Of a DNA stretch of 12,814 nt, positions 7,010 to 12,814 are shown piece by piece. A program made the position numbers and the translations under genes. The notes under the pieces are model-generated. The model was not told the DNA's origin and did no database searches. It worked only from the letters and a program-made list of their open reading frames with translations. The stretch comes from Acidobacteriota bacterium (lineage in GTDB: Bacteria; Acidobacteriota; Aminicenantia; Aminicenantales; Aminicenantaceae), in contig JAUWSR010000072.1 of assembly GCA_030609975.1 (NCBI GenBank), forward strand, positions 1 through 12,814, given 5' to 3'. The stretch's first letter is position 1, and each line of letters opens with the position of its first letter.

Positions 7010-7159
7010 AATAAATGGGGACGGTTCTATTTTTTCCAATTTTGAATTGTTTGTTATGATGAAAAGACTTAAATCAATGGAAGCTGTTCTGCTTTCCCAA
7101 TAAAACAAAAGGACGGCAATATTATTCAGGAGAAAAAAATAGAACCGTCCCCATTTATT
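7010..7159. mobile_element. 150-bp MITE-like element with perfect 26-bp terminal inverted repeats
   Basis: Positions 7010-7035 and the reverse complement of 7134-7159 are identical over all 26 bases. Key parts are AATAAAT, then GGGGACGGTTCTA, then six T. The 98 bases between hold no credible reading frame. The right end overlaps two bases of the TolB-like gene stop codon and the left end stops eight bases before the -35 box of the msrP operon. No clear target-site duplication is visible. Short GGGGAC-ended repeats of this kind are known as non-autonomous elements or REP-like repeats mobilised by Y1-type transposases, but no transposase is present here. As RNA the ends could pair into a long hairpin with a large loop, separating the two transcription units. 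Confidence 0.7.
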
Positions 7160-9269
7160 ATTTCTCTTTAGGGATGATGTTTTCCATCACCCAAAGCTCT
7201 TGTTTTAAACTACCGGTGCCAAAGGCAACGCGCTGGCCATCGGGATGGATGCTGAGATGAGCGATATCCAACAAGGATAGACCGATTCTCAGTGGAGTCC
7301 CTCCCATGGCCGGAATTTGGTATAGCGTATAATATTTCCCCTGTTTGGTCGGTTTATCGTTTTTCGCAAATATGATCTTTTGGCCATCAGGAGACCAAAC
7401 TAAAGAAGATATATTCACCTTAGACTCTACCAGGGTTCGCATATTGCTTTTATTGAAATTTGTCACAGGCGCAACTTGTATGGAAATTAAATCAGGTTCT
7501 TCCTCCGTGGATTCCAGTGCAACAAAGGCCAGGTTTTGTCCATTTGGAGAGAGAGACATTGAGCCAATCTGTAGTCCCTCATGGAGAACCTTGCTACTAC
7601 TTTTTTCCAGATTAAACTCGATCAGATGCCAGGGGCCCTTACTGTTTCTCTGGGAGTAATACACCACTTTACCGTCAAGAGATAGAGCAGATCCAAGAAT
7701 CCTACTACTGGCTCTATTTTCTGTTATATATGATTTGCGGACAAATTTTCCGCTTCGAATATCATTTTTAAAGAAACCATAAGCCACCTCTTTATCATGG
7801 CTGTTATAGATGACAGCACTACTATCCGGGCTCCAAAACATAAAGGAAAGCTGCATAAATCCTTTAATCTTGGGATAATGTTCTACCAATTCCCTAGTCT
7901 CATGCGACATGATACACAAGGCACGTGAATTCTGTGCTGCTGACCTTGCTGAACCAAATGCCAGATACTTTCCATCTGGAGACCAGGCTGGAGAGAAATT
8001 GCTTCCGGTAAAATGCTCGGTCACTTTTTGGGGTTTTTCTAAAATCTTATTCTGATCTAGATCCAATTTGGTTAAATAAATATCCTTCATCATGATCCAA
8101 ACCGAATAAAACAACTGGCCTGCTTGAGTAACACCAAAAGTGGCCACATCACTGATCTGGCTTTTGATTAAAACCGGCTGACCTTGGACTTTCCCCTCTT
8201 TGACTCGGATGCCCCACAGGTCTGGTTTTCCTGACCGGTCACTCCCAAAAAATACCCACTCCCCTTCCGGTAGGATACCAAGCAGATAATCATTAGCAGG
8301 ATTTTGTAGCAAAGCTACTTTCTTATCCTCAGCAATGGAGTAAAGGAAGATATCTTTATTGTCTGATTTATCGCCTTGCTGGTCACTAAAGATAACGTAT
8401 TCATCCCCAGGTAAAAATTGCCATATCGGCCACCATGATCGTTCACCTCGATCCCAAGGCTGGATTGTCTTTATCGATCCATCTGATACCTTCACAAGTG
8501 CCATTTGGTGTGGACCTACCGCCAGCCATACTAAGATATGTTTTCCATCTGCTGACCAAGCCGTTGGAGTTATATAACCTTTTACGCCACATAAAATGCG
8601 CACATTCGAGCCATCGAAATTTACCAAACGCAATTCCATGGAGTTTTTGTTTTTATCGCCAGCTGAGTTCACCCACCCATATGCTATGACTTTGCCATCC
8701 GCAGACCAACAGGCAGTCATAGCCATCGCTAAGGACTCTTTGTATGTTTTTTTCAGGTTTAGCCGTCTGATATTTCCAGATGCTATCTCTCGAATAGCAA
8801 GATCGCCAGTTTCCGCATGATGAAAGGCAAAATAATGCCCATCCGGTGAAGGAGAACCCCAAGTAACTCCGTCCCATAGTTTACGGATACTTATTCCCTC
8901 ATCTTCCTTTGAAACTGGAATTAGAGCTTTTTGCAGTAAAGAGAGTTTTTCTTTTGCCAGTTTAACGATGTCTTTCTGTCCGGGATAATCTTCGATCACT
9001 TTTTGGAAAGCGTTCTGGGCTTTTTGGTTTCCGAGTTTTTCATAACAAAGTCCTACATGATAAAGGGCTTTCGCTGCAACCGGTTCATTTGAGGGGAATT
9101 CCTTGATTATTTTTTCATAAATGGCGATAGCGTTTACTAAATCTCCTTCGACCTCTTCTTTGTACAGCGCTGATTGATAAAGCTCTTCGGCGTTTTGTTG
9201 AATGGAGAGGTTCGTAGAAATACATAATGTTAAGATAATCACAATACCAAAAAAGCTATAAAGCTTCAT
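7158..9269 (-). CDS. Secreted TPR plus TolB-like (PD40) beta-propeller protein
   Basis: The 703-residue protein begins with a signal peptide (MKLYSFFGIVIILTLCISTNLS). A TPR-like helical block of about 90 residues follows (AEELYQSALYKEEVEGDL, then AAKALYHVGLCYEKLG and AQNAFQKVIEDYPGQ). The rest is a long chain of PD40/WD40-like blades marked by repeated S-P/A-D-G motifs, for example SPDGHYFAF, WSADGKVIAYG, WSADGKHILVW, WSPDGKYLAFG, LSPNGQNLAFV, WSPDGQKIIFA and HPDGQRVAFG; at least nine can be counted. It should sit in the periplasm or outside and bind other proteins or peptides; no catalytic triad is evident. The frame is open back to 9413, inside the regulator gene, but the start at 9269 has AGGAGG six bases upstream and places the signal peptide first. 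A predicted regulator box lies about 85-100 bases upstream, suggesting control by the adjacent two-component system. Its precise role is unknown. Confidence 0.85.
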   Translation of the reverse strand: MKLYSFFGIVIILTLCISTNLSIQQNAEELYQSALYKEEVEGDLVNAIAIYEKIIKEFPSNEPVAAKALYHVGLCYEKLGNQKAQNAFQKVIEDYPGQKDIVKLAKEKLSLLQKALIPVSKEDEGISIRKLWDGVTWGSPSPDGHYFAFHHAETGDLAIREIASGNIRRLNLKKTYKESLAMAMTACWSADGKVIAYGWVNSAGDKNKNSMELRLVNFDGSNVRILCGVKGYITPTAWSADGKHILVWLAVGPHQMALVKVSDGSIKTIQPWDRGERSWWPIWQFLPGDEYVIFSDQQGDKSDNKDIFLYSIAEDKKVALLQNPANDYLLGILPEGEWVFFGSDRSGKPDLWGIRVKEGKVQGQPVLIKSQISDVATFGVTQAGQLFYSVWIMMKDIYLTKLDLDQNKILEKPQKVTEHFTGSNFSPAWSPDGKYLAFGSARSAAQNSRALCIMSHETRELVEHYPKIKGFMQLSFMFWSPDSSAVIYNSHDKEVAYGFFKNDIRSGKFVRKSYITENRASSRILGSALSLDGKVVYYSQRNSKGPWHLIEFNLEKSSSKVLHEGLQIGSMSLSPNGQNLAFVALESTEEEPDLISIQVAPVTNFNKSNMRTLVESKVNISSLVWSPDGQKIIFAKNDKPTKQGKYYTLYQIPAMGGTPLRIGLSLLDIAHLSIHPDGQRVAFGTGSLKQELWVMENIIPKEK

Positions 9270-9275
9270 TTTTGG

Positions 9276-9281
9276 CCTCCT
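9276..9281 (-). promoter_or_regulatory. Ribosome-binding site of the TPR/propeller gene
   Basis: A perfect AGGAGG on the minus strand lies six bases before the ATG at 9269. It fixes that start against four upstream in-frame ATG codons in the 144 bases before it. Confidence 0.8.
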
Positions 9282-9353
9282 GGTTCCTTGGATTTTCATC
9301 ATGAGGCAATATAACTTATTCTTTTTCGGCATGAATGAAGCTTCCATAATGCT

Positions 9354-9371
9354 TGTGTGAAGAATGTGTGA
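9354..9371 (-). promoter_or_regulatory. Predicted OmpR-family operator upstream of the propeller gene
   Basis: On the minus strand two copies of TCACACA are separated by four bases, an 11-bp period. This is the tandem half-site geometry bound by OmpR/PhoB-type regulators. It lies just after the response regulator stop codon, in the 109-base gap before the propeller gene. A near-identical box occurs upstream of the sensor kinase. Over 20 aligned bases the two sites agree at 15. No strong -10 box is placed at the PhoB-like distance here, so activation versus repression cannot be told. Confidence 0.55.
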
Positions 9372-9378
9372 TTCGCAT

Positions 9379-10059
9379 TCAGCCCGCAAACTTATATCCA
9401 ACCCCGCGAACAACTTGAATATGCCTGGGATTGGAGGGATCGTCCTCGATTTTTTTTCTTAGGTCGGCAATATGCTTATCAACCGTCCTCTGTTGGACAT
9501 AGACCTCTTTACCCCAGACATTGTCCAGGATCCTATCCCTAGGGATAACCTGTCCGTTGTGCTTTATCAGGTAGCGGAGCAGATCAAATTCGAGTGCAGT
9601 GAGATAGATACGCTTCCCTTTTTTCTGTGCTTCATATTTTAGAAAATCGACTTCTATGTCTCCGAATTTATAGGTTTCAATTTCTGCAGGGATAGATTTT
9701 GATCTCCTCAGCAATGCTTTTATCCGAGCCAAAAGCTCGCGCGGGCTGTAGGGTTTCGTGACATAATCATCAGCTCCAATTTCAAGTCCCAAAACCTTGT
9801 CGATTTCCTGGCCTTTGGCAGTCAACATCAGAATTGGAGTCAAAATATTGGCTTGACGTATCTGTTTGCACACTTCAAATCCATCCATTTTTGGGAGCAT
9901 AATATCCAAGAGGATCAGGTCAAAATTCTGCTCTTTTGCAAGCACCAATCCTAGTTCCCCATCTTCAGCACTGGATACCGCATAACCTTCGAGTTTAAGA
10001 TTGTCCTCCAGTGCCAAAAGGATGCTTTCTTCATCCTCGATAATCAGGATTTTATCCAT
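9379..10059 (-). CDS. OmpR/PhoB-family response regulator
   Basis: This 226-residue two-domain regulator has a receiver domain at about 1-120 with the acidic pocket E8/D9, the phosphoacceptor D52 (LILLDIMLP), T80 (MLTAKG) and K102 (DDYVTKPY). A winged-helix DNA-binding domain at about 125-226 ends in the classical RTVDKHIADLRKKIEDDP and VRGVGYKF. All phosphotransfer residues are present. The ATG overlaps the kinase stop by eight bases (ATGGATAA), and GAGGGGG lies nine bases upstream, so kinase and regulator are translationally coupled and are surely partners. The likely targets are the tandem TTCACAC boxes before the kinase gene and before the propeller gene, giving autoregulation plus control of the secreted protein (inference). 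The signal is unknown. Confidence 0.95.
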   Translation of the reverse strand: MDKILIIEDEESILLALEDNLKLEGYAVSSAEDGELGLVLAKEQNFDLILLDIMLPKMDGFEVCKQIRQANILTPILMLTAKGQEIDKVLGLEIGADDYVTKPYSPRELLARIKALLRRSKSIPAEIETYKFGDIEVDFLKYEAQKKGKRIYLTALEFDLLRYLIKHNGQVIPRDRILDNVWGKEVYVQQRTVDKHIADLRKKIEDDPSNPRHIQVVRGVGYKFAG

Positions 10060-12202
10060 TTTCAGCGGCCCCCTCTTCGGAGAATGGAAATTTTAACGAA
10101 AATGTACTCCCCTGGCCTACTTGACTCTCTACCAAAACCTTTCCGCTGTGGGCCTCCACAATCTGTTTGACCAAGGTCAGGCCCAAGCCACTTCCTTTAA
10201 CCGTTCGTGTCAGTTCGTCGCCCCCGCGATAGAAACGGTCGAATACCCGGTCCTGTTCTTCTTTTCTAATGCCTAAACCAAAATCCCTGACAGAAATGAC
10301 CAAATCGTTTGTGGTTGAAAAGGCTTTGATTTTGACTCTTTTTGCCTCACCAGAGTATTTAATAGCGTTATCTATAAGGTTGTTGATGGCTTGAGATAAT
10401 GCGGATAGCTCGACTGAGATATGGGGTAGTGACTCCTCAATTTCCAGATCGATATCAAAGTCGTTTTGGCGAATACGGCCTTGGAAGGAGTGCGTTATTT
10501 CGGTTAAGAGCTGCCTGATATCGGTTTTCTCTAACACGAATTTCTTTTTCCCCTCTTCCATCTTGGCGAAGTTTAGGACATTCTCGGTAAGTAAAGACAA
10601 TCTCTCACTCTGCTCCAGAAGGATATCATAATATTTCTGACGTCGCTCTTCAGATGGGACTCGACCGGAATGGAGCATCTCTGCGATCTGCCGGATGGAG
10701 GTAAGAGGGCTTTTAAATTCATGGGAGACTGTGGAGACAAAATCTGATCTCAGTTTTGCAAATTCTATCTCATGTGTAACCGCCCGGATAGTCAAATACA
10801 AGCCAAAGATAAGGATTCCTGCTATGAGGAAAAACATGTAGAAAAATATCCCACGTCTTGAGGTCAAAAACGATTCCAAAATCCGTGGTTCCTCTTGATA
10901 TATTTCTAGAGTCCAGTCAGGAAAGTTCCCTTCAAAATTGCTTCGAACAGATAAATCTCCCTGAACTCCATCTTGGGAGGATAGGATGCTCTGCCCTTCC
11001 CTACCCTTTACGGTCCAATGTGCTCCCTCCGTGGATAGATTTGAAGTGAGCTCTTTTTTTGTCAGGTTTTGGTTGAGATACTCTGCATTTATCAAGAAAC
11101 CCCAGTTTTTGAGCGCAGGACGGTCGGTAGAGTCTAACAAGGATACATAGTACGAATTTTCCCCACTCTCAAACACGAACCTATTCCCAGCATCAGGAGT
11201 TGAAGAGTTTCGAGTGGCTCTCGCTCTTAAGTTCGGTATCGCTTCATTCTGGAATATGAGCAGTTTCTCGGTTCGCGCTCTCTTTTCTAATTCCGTCTTT
11301 CCGAGTTCTTGGTATGTGCTTTGGGCTGATTTGAATGGAGAGGAGGAGGATGCCTGGGAAAGCAATGTTTCAATGGAATTTTTGATTTGGACTAAAAAAA
11401 ACTCGTACTGAGCTTTTTCAAGAATCCATTCAGCCTCAACCAATTTTTCATAAAGCTCTAAATAATCTTTGAGCGAATTCGGAATGTCATCAAGCTCTGA
11501 ATGTAGTGTGCCGAGCTCTAGACGAGCCGATATGCCCAGGGGAATTCCGTTCGTGATATAAATTTGACTGTAATCCTTAATGATGGTTTTGTTGGTTTTT
11601 ATGGCCTCTGAAAAAAGCTCTGATTTTTTCTGGGCTCGTGAGATGGCATTAAGAATACTTCCTTTTCCCTGGGGAGATGAGGTGTTTTGGAAAGCCCTTT
11701 GGTAATTCACCAAAGCTTGTCTAAAGTATCTATCCCGGAATTCAAGTCTTTGGCCGTTCAGAATATTTCTCTTAACAGAAGAAGAATAAATAATTGGATC
11801 CGAAGCCGGCAGACTCCCATTTGCCTTAAAAAGCAGAGCTGCATCTGGAAACAGAATCTGTTTACGATCTTGAAACAAAAAGACTTCTTCGATCAGGGGC
11901 TGCTGCTTTTTTAGAATTAACAGGGAGGAAACAAAAGCAGGATCAGTTGTATCTTGGACAGGAAAACAAAGTTCTTTTACAGTCTGCTCGCTCCGGGTTA
12001 TTGTTCGATCTATCGCTAGAGTGATTCTCTCGGATGCTCTGCGGTGTTCCTCCAGTTGATCCTGGGCGAGCAAAGCACGGTCATTTTGGATCCCACGAAA
12101 CGCCAGATATATAAGCAGGAGACTTGGCAGTCCGATGCCAAAAAAGAATAGTAAAACTAGCTTTCTTCGTTTGCCCACGTTTGCTTGCCTAATTCTAAGC
12201 AA
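10052..12202 (-). CDS. Membrane sensor histidine kinase with large extracytoplasmic domain
   Basis: The 716-residue kinase has a first membrane helix at about 14-35 and a roughly 415-residue extracytoplasmic region. The latter contains a helical, TPR-like stretch (about 155-265, starting RQALVNYQRAF) and a mixed segment before the second helix at about 451-473. The HisKA domain follows, with the phosphorylated H494 in STVSHEFKSPLTSI. The HATPase domain has an N box at 607-612 (NNLIDN), a G1 box at D640 (RDFGLG) and a G2 box GSGLGL at 670-675. No HAMP or cytoplasmic PAS domain is seen. It overlaps the response regulator by eight bases. The start used is TTG at 12202, whose AGAAAGG is too close for comfort; GTG at 12178 is an alternative. 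Equal N-terminal length to the divergent homolog mildly favours TTG. The sensed signal is not apparent; the helical sensor region does not match a domain I can name. Confidence 0.92.
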   Translation of the reverse strand: MLRIRQANVGKRRKLVLLFFFGIGLPSLLLIYLAFRGIQNDRALLAQDQLEEHRRASERITLAIDRTITRSEQTVKELCFPVQDTTDPAFVSSLLILKKQQPLIEEVFLFQDRKQILFPDAALLFKANGSLPASDPIIYSSSVKRNILNGQRLEFRDRYFRQALVNYQRAFQNTSSPQGKGSILNAISRAQKKSELFSEAIKTNKTIIKDYSQIYITNGIPLGISARLELGTLHSELDDIPNSLKDYLELYEKLVEAEWILEKAQYEFFLVQIKNSIETLLSQASSSSPFKSAQSTYQELGKTELEKRARTEKLLIFQNEAIPNLRARATRNSSTPDAGNRFVFESGENSYYVSLLDSTDRPALKNWGFLINAEYLNQNLTKKELTSNLSTEGAHWTVKGREGQSILSSQDGVQGDLSVRSNFEGNFPDWTLEIYQEEPRILESFLTSRRGIFFYMFFLIAGILIFGLYLTIRAVTHEIEFAKLRSDFVSTVSHEFKSPLTSIRQIAEMLHSGRVPSEERRQKYYDILLEQSERLSLLTENVLNFAKMEEGKKKFVLEKTDIRQLLTEITHSFQGRIRQNDFDIDLEIEESLPHISVELSALSQAINNLIDNAIKYSGEAKRVKIKAFSTTNDLVISVRDFGLGIRKEEQDRVFDRFYRGGDELTRTVKGSGLGLTLVKQIVEAHSGKVLVESQVGQGSTFSLKFPFSEEGAAENG

Positions 12203-12280
12203 CCTTTCTCATAAAATCAAATATACTTAGGGCCACGAATAAAGGATATCAATATCATTTACTGGAAATATGAAGTTTAA

Positions 12281-12307
12281 TTCACAATAGTGTGAAGTTA
12301 GTGTGAA
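12281..12307 (-). promoter_or_regulatory. Predicted OmpR-family operator upstream of the sensor kinase gene
   Basis: On the minus strand two copies of TTCACACT sit 11 bases apart, and a third half-site, TTCACA on the plus strand at 12281-12286, faces them. It lies about 80-105 bases before the kinase start. A weak -10-like TAAACT follows the second half-site after ten bases, the spacing seen at PhoB-activated promoters. The match with the box before the propeller gene suggests the encoded regulator controls its own operon. Confidence 0.55.
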
Positions 12308-12309
12308 TT

Positions 12310-12327
12310 GGGGACGGTCCTGTTTTT
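12310..12327 (+). repeat. Solo end related to the 26-bp terminal repeats
   Basis: GGGGACGGTCCTGTTTTT differs from the element end at 7017-7034 at two positions of 18. No inverted partner is found between here and the window end, so this is a decayed or partial copy of the same repeat family. It abuts the operator of the kinase gene. Confidence 0.55.
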
Positions 12328-12413
12328 ACTAAAAAAAAAAGGTTTTTGGCTTGATCATGATTCCGGTCTCCCCTCGCTGTATTTTAAAATATCGGTTCTT
12401 TTGTGAGGTGTCA

Positions 12414-12439
12414 ATGGTTAATAAAATAAGTTTAACCAT
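12414..12439. repeat. 8-bp perfect inverted repeat, possible operator
   Basis: ATGGTTAA at 12414-12421 and TTAACCAT at 12432-12439 form perfect arms around a ten-base A/T-rich spacer. It ends 14 bases before a TTGACA hexamer that faces the plus-strand gene. No T-run follows the hairpin, so a terminator is unlikely. Confidence 0.4.
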
Positions 12440-12516
12440 ATCTTTACAGAATCTTGACATATTCTGGATTGAAAAGTTTGGCTGGGCGGGATAAAGTAAG
12501 GAAAAGTGATTTCAAA

Positions 12517-12814
12517 GTGAAAGCACGAAATTTTTGGGGTAGCATTTCTCAAAAAACCACATTACTTTTTCTTGCCACGGCTATACTGTCGGTTTTTGCA
12601 TTGATCTGGATGGGACTCCGCCTTACTCAGCAGGACCGTGCCTTGGAATCTCAGCAGCTCGAAGAAAGACGCGAGACTGCAGCAGACCGTGTCGTTACCA
12701 CTTTGGAACAATTGCTTGCAAATGAAGAGCGGAAGTTGGCGAATCCAGAAGTGATAGACTTCTCCCCTATCTCCGAAGATTTTGTTAAAGTTTTTTGGGA
12801 TTCTGAGGAAATAC
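12517..12814 (+). CDS. N-terminus of a second membrane sensor-like protein (partial)
   Basis: The frame opens with GTG at 12517 and stays open for 99 codons to the window edge. It starts VKARNFWGSISQ, has one membrane helix at about 15-35 (LLFLATAILSVFALIWMGL), and continues into a charged coiled-coil-like stretch, QDRALESQQLEERRETAADR. This resembles residues 39-59 of the sensor kinase on the other strand, NDRALLAQDQLEEHRRASER, at the same distance from the N-terminus, so the two are probably paralogous sensors arranged head to head. AAGGAA lies about 13 bases upstream, a loose ribosome-binding site. A kinase domain is expected further on but cannot be seen here. The start is the best available rather than certain. 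Confidence 0.7.
   Translation, partial: MKARNFWGSISQKTTLLFLATAILSVFALIWMGLRLTQQDRALESQQLEERRETAADRVVTTLEQLLANEERKLANPEVIDFSPISEDFVKVFWDSEEI

Larger units (their letters stand above)
12203..12516. other. Divergent intergenic regulatory region between two sensor-like genes
   Basis: These 314 bases separate the minus-strand kinase gene from the plus-strand partial gene and hold no credible gene. Seen in it are the tandem TGTGAA boxes (12281-12307), a solo GGGGACGG repeat end (12310-12327), a run of ten A (12331-12340), a TATTTTAAAATA palindrome (12380-12391), an 8-bp inverted repeat (12414-12439) and a TTGACA hexamer (12454-12459) facing the plus-strand gene with no good -10 at 17 bases. Confidence 0.6.

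Noticed and set aside
7036..7133. Intrinsic terminator for the propeller gene inside the inverted-repeat element
   Set aside because: The ends can pair but the loop is about 98 bases and no compact GC stem with a following U-run is present in the direction of transcription.
7010..7159. CRISPR array or tandem repeat
   Set aside because: There are only two copies in inverted orientation with no regular spacing, which fits a terminal-inverted-repeat element instead.
9270..9413. N-terminal extension of the propeller protein to an in-frame ATG at 9413
   Set aside because: It would overlap the response regulator gene by 35 bases, has no ribosome-binding site, and buries the signal peptide 48 residues in; the ATG at 9269 has a perfect AGGAGG.
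12195..12212. Five-codon leader peptide MRKVA overlapping the kinase start
   Set aside because: The ATG lacks a ribosome-binding site and nothing suggests attenuation; it is more likely chance.

Overview
The window reads as a piece of a free-living Gram-negative bacterial chromosome with intermediate GC content by eye. The TPR plus TolB-like propeller lipo/periplasmic protein, the sensor kinase style and the mix of unusual sugar-nucleotide genes are reminiscent of Acidobacteriota or Candidatus Aminicenantes. That taxonomic guess is inference from protein architecture and is not proven by anything here.

Layout: every complete gene is on the minus strand and only the last 298 bases hold a plus-strand gene. 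Reading in the direction of transcription, the right half carries a two-component system: a membrane sensor histidine kinase (10052-12202) overlapping an OmpR/PhoB-type response regulator (9379-10059). After a 109-base gap comes a secreted TPR/beta-propeller protein (7158-9269). The same direct-repeat motif, TTCACAC-N4-TTCACAC or its close variant, occurs upstream of the kinase and upstream of the propeller gene. It has the 11-bp period expected of an OmpR-family operator. Divergently, a second protein whose N-terminus resembles that of the kinase starts at 12517 and runs off the window.

The left half is one tightly packed seven-gene operon that starts from a good sigma70-type promoter at 6974-7002. 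The order is msrP (Tat-exported molybdenum methionine-sulfoxide reductase catalytic subunit), an MBL-fold metallohydrolase, an FAD-dependent geranylgeranyl-reductase-like oxidoreductase, a single-domain cyclic-nucleotide-binding protein, an FHA-GAF-class III nucleotide cyclase, a GDP-mannose 3,5-epimerase and the start of an L-fucokinase/GDP-fucose pyrophosphorylase. The first five genes overlap or sit within 6 bases of each other, and gaps of about 30 bases follow before the two sugar-nucleotide genes.

The most interesting reading is a self-contained cyclic-nucleotide circuit placed in one operon with a periplasmic sulfoxide reductase and an FAD oxidoreductase. It would have a maker (FHA-GAF cyclase), a sensor (cNMP-binding domain without a DNA-binding domain) and a possible breaker (MBL hydrolase). 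The sensor and cyclase genes abut as TGA-ATG in the same reading frame, so a single stop codon separates them from being one 691-residue protein.

Two non-coding items stand out. One is a 150-bp MITE-like element with perfect 26-bp inverted ends lying exactly between the propeller stop codon and the msrP operon promoter, with a related solo end at about 12310. The other is an in-frame ochre codon inside the fucokinase homolog, where the family normally continues; the reading frame stays open on the far side to the window edge.
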